In this document: positions 51,172 to 60,119 of the stretch, one piece after another
Layout of the letters: the number at the start of each line of letters is the position of its first letter
Position numbering within the stretch: position 1 is the first letter of the stretch
NCBI RefSeq assembly: GCF_900289175.1
Contig: NZ_LT985747.1
Location: 4,242,269 to 4,306,268, forward strand
Source of the DNA: Paenibacillus faecalis
Lineage (GTDB): Bacteria; Bacillota; Bacilli; Paenibacillales; Paenibacillaceae
Length of the DNA stretch: 64,000 nt
Direction of reading: 5' to 3'
Notes under the pieces: model-generated
Database searches by the model: none
Told to the model about the DNA's origin: nothing
The model's input: the letters and a program-made list of their open reading frames with translations, nothing else
Position numbers and translations under genes: made by a program

Positions 51172-52560
51172 TTATAGCTTCAGATACTCTTTTATCCCAT
51201 CTACAATGGCTTGCGCCGCTTTATTTTGAAAGGTTTCTGACATCATAGCCTCCTCATCAGACTTGTTACTTAAGAATCCGACTTCCAAGAGAACGGCAGG
51301 CATTTTGGTTTCTCGTATGACCTGAAAATTGCCATTTTTAACGCCACGATCATAAAGCCCTATGGCCTTGATCAAATTTTTATGAATGAGCTTTGCTAGC
51401 TCTTTACTACTTGCACGTTGGTAATAAAACGTCTCGGTTCCCGTTACTTGGGGGGCAGAGGGTACGCTGTTCCCATGTATAGATACAAACACATCTGCCT
51501 TAAGATCATTGGCAAGTTTAACTCGTTCCGATCGTGTAGGGTAGATATCCGTTTCACGAGTCATAATCACTTCTATATCAGATTCTTGTTGCAAGAGAGC
51601 CTGAACCTTAAGGCTTAAAGCAAGGGCAAAATGCTTCTCATGTTTTTTTGTAAAACTTGTTGTACCTGGATCACTTCCTCCGTGACCCGGATCAATAACG
51701 ACTATCTTTTTGCCACTGTTGACAGGGGTTGTAGGTGCAGGATCGTTTTCCATACTCAGATCAAGGATGAATTTGCCGGCGTTGGTTTGTTGATTATAAT
51801 TAACCGAACTTACGTTGTTTAATTCAATCACGATTCGAACTTGAGCAGGATCGTTTTTGAAAAGAGAATAGCGTATCTCAGTAACATTTGGGAATTCGCT
51901 AGTATCCAGCCTTCCCATGGATCCTGTAGAGGGTACTTGTACCATATTACCGAAGTCTGTAGATGGGAAATCCACGACGATCCGTTCAGGATTTTTAAGT
52001 GTTGTTATGATTGGAGTAACTTCATGGTCTAATTGGACAACAAGTTGATTATTGGCATAGTTTATTTCATGAACCAGGTTGGTGGCAGCTTCATTTCCAT
52101 TACCATTAGAAGGTGGGGATGGGAGGGTATTGCTAGTTAGAGTAACAATCTTGTCTTTGTTATTCCAGCTAACTCTCAGACCCATTTCTTCACTAACAAA
52201 ACGTATGGGAACAAAAACCGTATTCTTGATCATTTGCGGAGCAATGTTAAGCTTCACGGTGTTGTTTTCGACTAAAGCCTCATCTTTTCCAACAGTCAAT
52301 GAAATTGCATTAGAACCTTGTTGGATATGCACATTTTGTGTTTTTTGGTCCCAGTTCACATTGAATTTAAGATTCTCAGCGACTACGCGGATTGGAATCA
52401 TGATATTGCTTCGTACATTAACGACTTCAACATCATTAGGTAAAATTAGCTCCTGGCCATCTAAAATAATTTTGGTTTGATTTGTCGCTGCATGAGTATA
52501 CATGGGAATCAGAAAGAGTAGCAGCGCACTAAACAGTAACATGATTATAGATTTCTTCAT
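51172..52560 (-). CDS. N-acetylmuramoyl-L-alanine amidase with copper-amine-oxidase-like and AMIN domains
   Basis: 462 aa. Signal peptide residues 1-24. Two copper-amine-oxidase N-terminal-like units (about 28-140; IMIPIRVVAENLKFNVNWDQ and VFVPIRFVSEEMGLRVSWNN), AMIN domain about 160-265, and Amidase_3 about 285-462 with zinc ligands in VVIDPGHGG, the Glu in KKHEKHF, and SIHGN, and catalytic Glu in LLEVGFLSN. It cleaves the amide between N-acetylmuramic acid and L-Ala in peptidoglycan; AMIN usually targets it to wall sites. GAGGTG is just before the ATG. Confidence 0.94.
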   Translation of the reverse strand: MKKSIIMLLFSALLLFLIPMYTHAATNQTKIILDGQELILPNDVEVVNVRSNIMIPIRVVAENLKFNVNWDQKTQNVHIQQGSNAISLTVGKDEALVENNTVKLNIAPQMIKNTVFVPIRFVSEEMGLRVSWNNKDKIVTLTSNTLPSPPSNGNGNEAATNLVHEINYANNQLVVQLDHEVTPIITTLKNPERIVVDFPSTDFGNMVQVPSTGSMGRLDTSEFPNVTEIRYSLFKNDPAQVRIVIELNNVSSVNYNQQTNAGKFILDLSMENDPAPTTPVNSGKKIVVIDPGHGGSDPGTTSFTKKHEKHFALALSLKVQALLQQESDIEVIMTRETDIYPTRSERVKLANDLKADVFVSIHGNSVPSAPQVTGTETFYYQRASSKELAKLIHKNLIKAIGLYDRGVKNGNFQVIRETKMPAVLLEVGFLSNKSDEEAMMSETFQNKAAQAIVDGIKEYLKL

Positions 52561-53194
52561 TTTACACCTCGGTTTTAATTTAACGTATTACTAAACTCCT
52601 AGCTGAATAACAGGGTTACAATCGACTTTCATCTATTTTTTATGAAAAGGAATCACAAGCAAATAACCTATTTACTTAAACTAGAGCGTGTCTTCAAACT
52701 ATAAATTTGGGGATAACCAATAACCTCCTATGACCCGCAAGTTAGTTCAAGATCTGAAAATACTAACTACTAAATTATGACATCATTCTACAATTATACA
52801 TATTCATCCTGTGAATCCGTGCAAAATTTTCGAAAAATATGTAATTATCCCAATTTGTAAGGGTAGTTTATAGATGACTAAAGACGTATTCTGAAAAAAC
52901 AAAATTTACAATAACATCCTGTTCACTAATAAGAACGCTATAACTAATATAAAAGTTGCGTATAAAATGGGTTTGATACAAAATTATACATATTACGGGT
53001 CGTTTAGCGAAAGACATCTTTATAAAACGCTAGTAGATGAGAATGTTGTAAAAAGATAGGGGATAAAGGAAGGAAGATTGATTACGGAGTTTTAGGAGGG
53101 TGAATTTTGTGTTAAAACACGTTGTTTGAGTTTTCCTGTTTCATTAATGTTGTTAATGTTAATCCAACTAGAAAAAATTAGAACCTAAAATCAA
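52561..53194. other. AT-rich intergenic stretch, no gene seen
   Basis: About 630 bases with no open frame, terminator or RNA fold that I can support. A GAGCGTGTCTTCAAAC sequence near 52684 resembles the end of some insertion sequences but has no partner. The upstream promoter of the amidase gene must lie here; I could not single it out. Confidence 0.5.
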
Positions 53195-53556
53195 TCAACC
53201 GCATTCCACCAGGTAGGAAGCTTGGATCCAACCCCATTGTTGAAATTTGTAGCTGTACACATTGACCCAAGTAGCACCGTTCACAACACGTGTTTCATTA
53301 AGTCACCAGCGTAGAGAGAGCCGATATACTCACCAATAGGGGAAGGTGTTTTTCTAAAATTGGAAGATGCATTAACCTGCCATGTTGTCGACATAATTGT
53401 AACAACATCAGATCCGGGTTGTTCAGTAATTTGGACATCCGGGCTAGAAGGCGCGACTCGATCGTTTATTCCTTCCGATGCAAATGCACCTGTCGCAGGG
53501 AGCAGCGCTGTTGCGGACACTAGTAATACAGCAATAAATTTTTTCAACACCTTCAC
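53195..53556 (-). pseudogene. Frameshifted secreted bacterial SH3-domain protein
   Basis: GTG start with AAGGAG upstream, signal peptide MKVLKKFIAVLLVSATALLP ending near AFAS, then STTWQVNASSNFRKTPSP, a typical SH3_3 opening. The frame stops after GDLMKHVL at 53281. One base shift restores TRVVNGATWVNVYSYKFQQW and GWIQASYLVECG to a stop at 53195. Loss of one A in a short A run near 53293 explains both. A complete protein would be about 120 aa. Either a real inactivation or a sequencing error. Confidence 0.75.
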
Positions 53557-53604
53557 AACACTCCTTGTCCATCCCTACAACCAAAGGAAAAGGGGCGTCC
53601 CTCC

Positions 53605-53784
53605 ATGAAAAAGGATTCAAAAGAACAGAAGAATCAAACCTTAGCAGAAGGGTCCGTTGAGACTTTACAAGCAGAGGTAGAGCGTTTGCGTATGGAGAAT
53701 GCGTATTTAAAAAAGTTGAATGCCTTAGTTCAAAACAAGGAAAAATCACCAAAAAAGACAAAGCCCAAGTCGTCTATGAACTAA
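53605..53784 (+). pseudogene. IS3 OrfA, C-terminal fragment
   Basis: 59 codons from ATG encode a Leu-zipper-like helix (ETLQAEVERLRMENAYLKKL), the OrfA multimerisation segment. The frame continues upstream as PKEKGRPSM, showing the true protein started further left. Ends in a stop after the A6G slippery site used for -1 frameshifting into OrfB. Confidence 0.72.
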
Positions 53785-53798
53785 GGAACGAATTCTCG

Positions 53799-54365
53799 GT
53801 GAAAGCACTCCTACAGTTAGCGGATATCCCTCGAAGCACGTATTATTACATGGTAAAAACGTTCAGTATGCCTGACAAAGATGCTGAGTTAAAAGACGTT
53901 ATTCAAGCGATTTACAAGGAGCACCAAGGGCGCTACGGCTATCGTCGTATTCGAGAATATAATGGCGAAATTATTACGTATACAATTGGTTCAAGACCTG
54001 TCTATTCCCTTGTTTCCAAGATGTTAGATCAAGCATTCAAGCATCTAACGGATAAAGATAAGCTCTTGATTCATTCTGACCAAGGCCTGCACTATCAGAT
54101 GAAACAGTATCGTCATGCCCTTGAAAAACGTGGCATCAAACAAAGTATGTCCCGCAAAGGTAACTGCTACGACAACGCCGTCATTGAAAGCTTCTTTGGC
54201 ATTATGAAATCTGAATTTCTCTATGTAAATGAATTTGAAAATATCGCGCATTTTAAACAAGAGCTATCAAGATTCATCGATTATTATAATCAAAAGCGAA
54301 TTAAGTCGAAACTAAAAGGCATGAGTCCGGTACAGTACCGAACTCATGCCCATATACCACAATAG
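53799..54365 (+). pseudogene. IS3 OrfB transposase with in-frame internal deletion
   Basis: 188 residues remain in this frame, extendable upstream to the slippery site as KKDKAQVVYELRNEFSVKAL. HTH_21-like YKEHQGRYGYRRIREY is joined directly to NGEIITYTIGSRPVYSLVSK; in intact IS150-type OrfB about 100 residues with the first Asp of the DDE triad lie between. The second Asp (LIHSDQGLHY) and Glu (NAVIESFFGIMKSE) persist. The deletion preserves the frame, but catalysis should be lost. Confidence 0.82.
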
Positions 54366-54433
54366 GAACAATCAGGAACAACAATTTAATGAGTGATGAT
54401 CTAAGACATCTCTAAAATATTTAGGAGGTCCTG

Positions 54434-54517
54434 ATGCACGCTTTTGATTTATTTCTATACTATGTTATTGCGTTCATTTTGTTTGCTATTTCCATCGTTT
54501 TTACTATTTATGTATGA
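54434..54517 (+). CDS. Possible 27-aa hydrophobic membrane peptide
   Basis: MHAFDLFLYYVIAFILFAIS followed by IVFTIYV: one transmembrane helix. AGGAGG stands 5 bases before the ATG, a very good ribosome site for such a short frame. It lies just after the defective IS3 and before the GH3 gene end. Size and hydrophobicity are like type I toxins or small membrane regulators, but I do not recognise a family and see no antisense RNA. May be spurious. Confidence 0.35.
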   Translation: MHAFDLFLYYVIAFILFAISIVFTIYV

Positions 54518-54567
54518 AGGCGAACTATGGAGAAACAAGTCCACAGTTCACCTCCGTCTTCTGGTCA

Positions 54568-57354
54568 CTACAGTCGTTTAAACTCAATCCAATCGATCTG
54601 CAAGCCTGGCTTGACGAAATCCAGTTTCATTTCATAAAGCCCTGCCTCCAGTTTCACTTTTACAAGCTTTTGTCTAATCCATCTTCCGTCTGTTCCATTC
54701 GTTTGAATGGTCGTCACTGATTGATTGTTCAGCGTCACGTTGCAAGCACTTTGTGACAATTCCGATTCAGGAGACATGATGCGGACAATCATCCGGTATT
54801 CGCCGGGTTGATCCACCTTCACGAAAGTCGATCCCGCTTCAGCAGGTTTCACCTGTGAGATCTCAGATAGGGCCTGAGCTTGTTCTGATGAAAGAGACGG
54901 ATTAGCCTGGAAAGTCCCCACCGCTTCTTCAACGGCCTGCTTTCTGGAGAACACCGGAGCATGCATCAAGAACCTGCAAATATTCATGGCACAACGCTGT
55001 AGTTCCCCACGGGTCAGAGTACCATTTTCCAAAGAGGCTAACGTGTTGTCGTCCCACGCGTTGATCTCCGCGCCGTAGTTCATAACCACCATATAGAGAT
55101 CGTTTTGGGCGCGAACCATCCAGTTCGTATATTTTCGATCTGCCGGTCCCCCATGAACCACATCATTCATAATGGCCCACCAGTCCGTCATCACGATGCC
55201 TTCAAATCCCCACTCCCCGCGAAGAATGGTAGTGTTTAGATCATAGTTGGAAGCTGCCCAATGTCCATTGATTGGATTGTAGGAGGTCATAACCGAATTT
55301 CCTCCACCCTGCTTCACCGCGATTTCGAAGCCTTTCAGATATATTTCCCGAAGAGCACGCTCTGACACAACGGCATCCACTTTGCTGCGATGTTTTTCTT
55401 GGTTATTGCAAGCAAAATGTTTCAGCGTAGCGTTGGAGCCGCCTTTCATAATCCCGCGCGTGCATGCAGCAGCAAACATTCCGGAGATCAGCGGATCTTC
55501 CGAGAAATATTCAAAATTCCGGCCATTCAACGGGCTGCGCCGGATATTCAGTCCTGGTCCAAGTAAGGTATCTATGTTGTAGCTTAACAGTTCTTTCCCT
55601 TCCATAACATAAAGCTGCTCAACCAATTCTGTGTTCCAGGTCGCTGCAAGCAAAGTGCCGATCGCAACCTGCGTTGCTTGTTGACCGCTATCCATCCGAA
55701 TCCCGGACGGGCCATCTGCGGTACAAGCAATCGGTATTCCGTAGTCGAGCAAGCTGTCGCTTAATCCTCCGAAAGCGGAAGCCGTGCCCGGTGTAACAAG
55801 CGGACTGCTCATACCTTCTCCTCTGATGATTACCGCTAGATCCTGATCGCTAAGCTGAGCAATAAAAGTTTCCATGGTAACTTTTCCATCATACACGTCT
55901 CTTAATTTATAGCCTTGATTCCCGGTTTGCTCCAGCGTTTGCGGCAGATTTTGTTCAATCCGTTCTGCCATGGAAATCTTGCGCTTCGGCACCTCTACAA
56001 AGGTCAGTTCATATGAGCCATCCTCTTTGCGGGCGCCTGGCATCATTCTCGTAAAGCTTTCTGTAGGCGCCATGGCCTCCTGCAGCTGCTCTACGACTTG
56101 AAGACTTTCTACAACATAACCGTTTTGGCCTTCAAAGCTGATTTCCTCCACATTTCTCACACTGGTTCCCACATACAAACGATACGTCCCTGCTTCTAAA
56201 ACATAAGCAGAAGGATATCCTGTTACACCCGCATCATCATAAGAAGCCATGACATGCACAGGAAAACTCACGGTAATATGCTGCGATTCACCTGTTTGAA
56301 GCTCCTTTGTTTTCGCAAACGCCGCCAAAGCTTTAGCAGGTTTACCCAGTTTTCCTTGCGGCGCTTCATAATAAACTTGTACAACCTCTTTACCTGCATA
56401 GGTGGTTCCGATATTTTTTACAGTTACACCGATTTCAACGTATTGTTTCCCGTCCTTAAGAGTCAACTTAGCTTCTTCAGGCTTCAATTGGAATGAAGTA
56501 TAAGACAATCCATAACCAAATTCAAACTGAACTCGGTCCAATCGAAACGTTTCGAAAAAACGGTAGCCTACATAAATATCTTCCTGATACACATTTTTAT
56601 GTTCATTGCCATAATTGCGGGTTGATGGATAATCGTCAATCGAAAATGCTATCGTATCGGTCAACTTACCGCTAGGTGTCACATCGCCGACCAGCACGTC
56701 AGCAATCGCATTGCCCCCTTCCATACCTCCTTGCCAAGCATAAATAACACATGGAATCGGGTGTACATAGCTTTCTTCGTGCATCCAGCTCATATCGATA
56801 ATATTGGATACATTCAACACGACGACCGTTTGTTCAAAATATGCCGTCACCTGCTTCAGCATCTCTTTCTCTTCCGTCGTTAATTGATAGCTGCCCGGCT
56901 CATTGGCATTATCCTTGTCTTCCCCGGCTGTGCGTCCGATGACAATGATCGCTTTATCGGTTTTCTTTCTTGCCGCTGACACGATCTCATCGGTTAAAGG
57001 CATTTCCTTCTGATGCCACGGCTCAGCCGCCCAACCGCCGCCGCCATTATCAAATGGATTTTTCTCAATCCATTTTTCATAGATGTCCGCCAGTTCTTCA
57101 TTGACCGCGATGTTCTTTTTATTTCGTAGGCCATCCAGCAGATTGGTGGTATGGGAAACATGAACACTTCCCCCTGATCCTGTACCGCTGCGATAGTAGT
57201 TAATCTGGGTTCTGCCAAACACTGAAACGCTTTCTTTTTGTCGAATGGGAAGAACCTGTCCTTCATTTTTTAACAGAACGGCTCCCTCTGCGGCTACTTT
57301 CCTGCTAAACTCAGCAAAGCCTTCTAATGGAGCTCCAAGTTTCTGTTTGCTCAA
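54568..57354 (-). CDS. GH3 beta-glucosidase with inverted domain order and C-terminal CBM-like domain
   Basis: 928 aa, no signal peptide. The usual second GH3 domain comes first (about residues 12-260; AAEGAVLLKNEGQVLPI, VIGRTAGEDKDNANEPGSYQ), then a fibronectin-like domain (about 290-390; VTVKNIGTTYAGKEVVQVYY), then the GH3 TIM-barrel-like domain (about 500-830) with nucleophile Asp724 in GIVMTDWW. A beta-rich C-terminus (about 835-928) ending IDWIEFKRL resembles a CBM6-like module. The same permutation is known in some ruminal GH3 enzymes. It would hydrolyse beta-glucosides in the cytoplasm. ATG lies behind GGAGGG. Confidence 0.9.
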   Translation of the reverse strand: MSKQKLGAPLEGFAEFSRKVAAEGAVLLKNEGQVLPIRQKESVSVFGRTQINYYRSGTGSGGSVHVSHTTNLLDGLRNKKNIAVNEELADIYEKWIEKNPFDNGGGGWAAEPWHQKEMPLTDEIVSAARKKTDKAIIVIGRTAGEDKDNANEPGSYQLTTEEKEMLKQVTAYFEQTVVVLNVSNIIDMSWMHEESYVHPIPCVIYAWQGGMEGGNAIADVLVGDVTPSGKLTDTIAFSIDDYPSTRNYGNEHKNVYQEDIYVGYRFFETFRLDRVQFEFGYGLSYTSFQLKPEEAKLTLKDGKQYVEIGVTVKNIGTTYAGKEVVQVYYEAPQGKLGKPAKALAAFAKTKELQTGESQHITVSFPVHVMASYDDAGVTGYPSAYVLEAGTYRLYVGTSVRNVEEISFEGQNGYVVESLQVVEQLQEAMAPTESFTRMMPGARKEDGSYELTFVEVPKRKISMAERIEQNLPQTLEQTGNQGYKLRDVYDGKVTMETFIAQLSDQDLAVIIRGEGMSSPLVTPGTASAFGGLSDSLLDYGIPIACTADGPSGIRMDSGQQATQVAIGTLLAATWNTELVEQLYVMEGKELLSYNIDTLLGPGLNIRRSPLNGRNFEYFSEDPLISGMFAAACTRGIMKGGSNATLKHFACNNQEKHRSKVDAVVSERALREIYLKGFEIAVKQGGGNSVMTSYNPINGHWAASNYDLNTTILRGEWGFEGIVMTDWWAIMNDVVHGGPADRKYTNWMVRAQNDLYMVVMNYGAEINAWDDNTLASLENGTLTRGELQRCAMNICRFLMHAPVFSRKQAVEEAVGTFQANPSLSSEQAQALSEISQVKPAEAGSTFVKVDQPGEYRMIVRIMSPESELSQSACNVTLNNQSVTTIQTNGTDGRWIRQKLVKVKLEAGLYEMKLDFVKPGLQIDWIEFKRL

Positions 57355-57570
57355 TTTACTCCCTCCTACTCCCTATTTGTCATATGAAAAAAGTAAACGC
57401 CTGTTCTCAACAAGTGATCACTCACATCTTGCCCCTTCCTCTGGTTCAGTTTATCAAGTTAAAGCGCAAAGGTTAGCAAGACGTTTACCTAGTATCATAG
57501 TAACAAAAATTCATAATAAAAATACATAACCTCTTTTAGATTTTTTTATTAGAAGCTAATGATATTGGCT

Positions 57571-57798
57571 TTATGCATCCTCTGGAACACTTTCAACGGC
57601 TGTAAAAAACACATCCAACAGATCTTTATCAAAGTTGGACCGTATGTAGTCTGAAATTTTGTCCAGTTCTTCTTTGCTGTCGTACTCCAAGCATGCACGC
57701 CCTTCACACCATAATACTGTGCAGTGAAATAACTGCTGTACCTTTTCAATCATATAATCTTGCTCCACAATTTCACGAATGACTGTCAACGTTCTCAT
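57571..57798 (-). CDS. Small hypothetical protein, 75 aa
   Basis: Soluble, acidic protein (MRTLTVIREIVEQDYMIEKV ... EELDKISDYIRSN). AGGAGG is only one base before the ATG, closer than usual, so a start a few codons later (TTG at MRT-L, or MIEKVQQLF) is possible. I recognise no domain. It lies between the GH3 gene and the XRE regulator on the same strand. Confidence 0.5.
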   Translation of the reverse strand: MRTLTVIREIVEQDYMIEKVQQLFHCTVLWCEGRACLEYDSKEELDKISDYIRSNFDKDLLDVFFTAVESVPEDA

Positions 57799-57918
57799 GC
57801 CTCCTTGTTATTAGTTCAGCTCCACAGGTGAAAACCCAAGAGTGGTATGCCACGATCCAGGAGTCTTTGCCTGAACCATAGCGTTCGATAAACGTTTGCT
57901 GTAAATGATTCTAACAAA

Positions 57919-57969
57919 CTAAAACCACCGGCGGTGGATTAGAAGTCCTGATCCGGTGGTTTTAGTACG
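57919..57969. terminator. Intrinsic terminator after the XRE gene
   Basis: Perfect 13-base arms CTAAAACCACCGG / CCGGTGGTTTTAG (57921-57933, 57955-57967). It lies just below the XRE stop at 57990. Confidence 0.75.
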
Positions 57970-57989
57970 TTTTAATTACTTTAAGTATA

Positions 57990-58199
57990 CTAAGTATCTC
58001 TAATTTTCCATTCGTCAATATCGTTTGCATCAATTCCACACAATTTGGCAATGAGTAGGCCAAGCACGATATTTGGTATTGTAAGACCATATTCTATATT
58101 TTGATAATGTCGTAATGTACACTTCGTATATGCATTAATTTTCAGAACGAGAGATTCTTGCGTGTATCCTGCTGCTTCGCGTGCATCTCTTAATTTCAC
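57990..58199 (-). CDS. XRE-family helix-turn-helix protein, 69 aa
   Basis: Single Cro/CI-type domain: MKLRDAREAAGYTQESLVLK, then YTKCTLRHYQNIEYGLTIPN and LIAKLCGID. GTG start with GGGGAG 9 bases upstream. Small size means it is only a DNA-binding domain. It is divergent from the Alo-like regulator 320 bases away. Target not known. Confidence 0.82.
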   Translation of the reverse strand: MKLRDAREAAGYTQESLVLKINAYTKCTLRHYQNIEYGLTIPNIVLGLLIAKLCGIDANDIDEWKIRDT

Positions 58200-58519
58200 C
58201 CAGTGTAACTCCCCTATCTATTGGTATAGGTAAAATTGTATAGGATTTATCATGAAGTTATAACGTTTGTTACTTCCGGAAAAATTATTCACGCATGATT
58301 ATTAGCGAATTTTTATTCGTTGATGTATAATGGGAAAAGATGGGGCGACTATCTTAAAACAACTTTTCTAGGAAAAACATAGGCTAAGTTCCCTTCATTT
58401 CTGGTGGGGCTTATCTTTCCTTGCAAAAGTACAGTTTCTAGTTGACCGCTGTTTAATTCTAGTTTTACAATTATATATTAACAATAACTAAAATATGGTT
58501 TTTAAGGACGGTGTTTGTT
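58200..58519. other. Intergenic region between XRE and Alo-like regulator genes
   Basis: Contains TATAAT at about 58326-58331 with no good -35, two nearby TATAGG-type motifs at 58217-58245, and AT-rich sequence. No gene or RNA was recognised. Confidence 0.35.
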
Positions 58520-59887
58520 TTGGAGTCGGCAGATTTAATTCGAGATTCTTTAAGAAGATATCTACGCGACAACAACATGAGTCTACATATATACGGAAAT
58601 CATGCTGGACTAAATACAGGTACTCTTAGCCGTATTCTCAAAGGGCGTGTGCTTATTTCTTTTAGTCAGTTGCAGAAGATTACGGAAAGTATGAACTTAC
58701 CGGAAGACTATTTTTTTGATGCATTTGTTGAAGAATGTTTAAAAAAATTGTCTATACGTAGAACACGGCCATTTATTTGGAGTTGTGCAAAGATGGGGCG
58801 GCTTGAATGCATTGATCGGGTTGTTTTTGGTTTGTTGGAAAATAATATGTTGGTTGAACACTTATTTAATCTTGCGGAGGAATTGTTTGCAGAAAAGCAT
58901 TTCAAAGCTGCAGCAATTATTTATGCCAGAGTAAGTGTGGCAGAAAGGTATCAGCATTCGGAGCGGCTGGCTCTTTGTCGTTACCGACTATTTTTGTGCT
59001 CTTTAGGAACGGATATAGAAGCTAATCTAAAGGCAGCCATAGTATTTGAGGATTATGTAGACCGTTTAGATGTAGCCAATCAATTGGATGCTTTAAAGCA
59101 GCTCATAAATGTCATGATGACGGTACATAATTGGTCTAGGGTAGACGAGCTGGCCGATGAAATGCTGCGGATCGCTACCATTCAGTATGATCTAGAGCCT
59201 TCCTTTCAACATAAACCAGAGCGTCCGTTATACTTTTATATTTTATACGCCTGGCTCATCAAGGGAACAGTTTGTGAAGAAAACAGGGATTATGATAGTG
59301 CCTTGGAGTATGTTGCGCTTTATGCTAGTGGAGAGACATGGATTAGGGAAGAGGATGAGGATGCGAAATGGTATGTAAATCAATTTAAAGAGTGGGCTAC
59401 GGCCAATACGTATCTTTATCGTTTATGGTCTGGTACGATCGATGCGCTACATGAGTATGCCCGGTTTTTGGATGATCATCCGGACGAAGTTTTTATTGGC
59501 TTAACCAATATTGTTCAAGCGGCCAATCAATTTGATTTTGATATTGATGATATATTGGACCGTTTTGCGGCATTTCTTCCGTTTCGATTCCAAGAGAAAA
59601 AGAATGCACATGGAAGTTATGATTCTACGATTTTAAAGGAAAAGTACGCTCAGTTTTTATATGATCTGGCGATTTACAGGGCCAAACAAAATTTAAAAAC
59701 TGAAATAAATATTTTATTAGACGGTTTTGGAATTTCTATTAAAATAAATAGTATACAGAATATTCTAGCACACATGACTTTGTTTGAGCAGTATCGGGAG
59801 TGGGTCACTCCGGAACAAAAGGCTACGTTTAAAAATTTAACAAGTGAGGTAAAGATCGATGCGATAAAAAAACAACTTTATTTTTAG
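58520..59887 (+). CDS. AimR-like orphan (Alo/RRNPP-type) peptide-responsive regulator
   Basis: 455 aa. N-terminal helix-turn-helix (about residues 3-60; ADLIRDSLRRYLRDNNMSLH, NTGTLSRILKGRVLISFSQL), then about 390 residues of helical TPR-like repeats, with YQHSERLALCRYRLFLCSLG. The architecture is RRNPP, in which a short secreted peptide re-enters and binds the TPR part. It resembles the multi-copy Alo regulators I know from Paenibacillus, related to phage AimR. TTG start at 58520 has AAGGA 11 bases upstream; GTG at 58511 would be too close to it. A peptide gene is expected just downstream. Subfamily call is from recalled sequence features. Confidence 0.7.
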   Translation: MESADLIRDSLRRYLRDNNMSLHIYGNHAGLNTGTLSRILKGRVLISFSQLQKITESMNLPEDYFFDAFVEECLKKLSIRRTRPFIWSCAKMGRLECIDRVVFGLLENNMLVEHLFNLAEELFAEKHFKAAAIIYARVSVAERYQHSERLALCRYRLFLCSLGTDIEANLKAAIVFEDYVDRLDVANQLDALKQLINVMMTVHNWSRVDELADEMLRIATIQYDLEPSFQHKPERPLYFYILYAWLIKGTVCEENRDYDSALEYVALYASGETWIREEDEDAKWYVNQFKEWATANTYLYRLWSGTIDALHEYARFLDDHPDEVFIGLTNIVQAANQFDFDIDDILDRFAAFLPFRFQEKKNAHGSYDSTILKEKYAQFLYDLAIYRAKQNLKTEINILLDGFGISIKINSIQNILAHMTLFEQYREWVTPEQKATFKNLTSEVKIDAIKKQLYF

Positions 59888-59980
59888 TTACATTTAGTTC
59901 TGTTGCAACCACCTTGGTAGCGGTGGTTTCGGCACTGGGCATGGTGCTGGTTGGGGTTCCTATGGTTTAATCTTTTCTTG
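59888..59980 (+). other. 3' region of the Alo-like gene; possible peptide-coding segment lacking a clear start
   Basis: Between regulator stop and terminator, one frame reads KKTTLFLVTFSSVATTLVAV from inside the regulator 3' end and ends GMVLVGVPMV; another reads GSGGFGTGHGAGWGSYGLIF and ends at the terminator. The first looks like a signal sequence, the second like a Gly-rich mature peptide, but neither has an ATG, GTG or TTG in a proper place. A frameshifted pheromone gene or non-standard start is possible. Confidence 0.3.
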
Positions 59981-60015
59981 AAAAGACTTTCTTTCGGGAA
60001 AGTCTTTTTATTTTT
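59979..60015 (+). terminator. Intrinsic terminator of the Alo-like gene
   Basis: Arms AAAAGACTTTC / GAAAGTCTTTT (59981-59991, 59998-60008) followed by a long T-rich tail. Confidence 0.85.
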
Positions 60016-60088
60016 AATAACAAATCCATGAAATACGGGCTGATGTTACCGTTTGTTACTTAGGCTAATATGAACAAGTACGTAAAAT

Positions 60089-60119
60089 GGGCTATAACCG
60101 AGCTTAGCGGTTATAGCCC
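60089..60119. repeat. Perfect 12-bp hairpin without T run
   Basis: GGGCTATAACCG / CGGTTATAGCCC (60089-60100, 60108-60119) with a 7-base loop, between the Alo-like terminator and Spo0E. No run of T follows on the plus strand; CATTTTACG follows on the minus. Could be a weak terminator, an RNA element or an operator. Confidence 0.6.

Larger units (their letters stand above)
53566..54365 (+). mobile_element. Defective IS3/IS150-group insertion sequence
   Basis: OrfA tail, A6G slippery site (53751-53757) and OrfB follow in normal order, but the OrfA N-terminus with its helix-turn-helix is missing and OrfB lacks about 100 residues including the first catalytic Asp. No terminal inverted repeats were found. 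The left boundary is set where the OrfA-like frame (PKEKGRPSM) can first be traced, just before the SH3 gene start, and is approximate. Confidence 0.78.

Noticed and set aside
52681..52700. Insertion-sequence end-like GAGCGTGTCTTCAAAC
   Set aside because: No opposite inverted end, target duplication or transposase fragment nearby.
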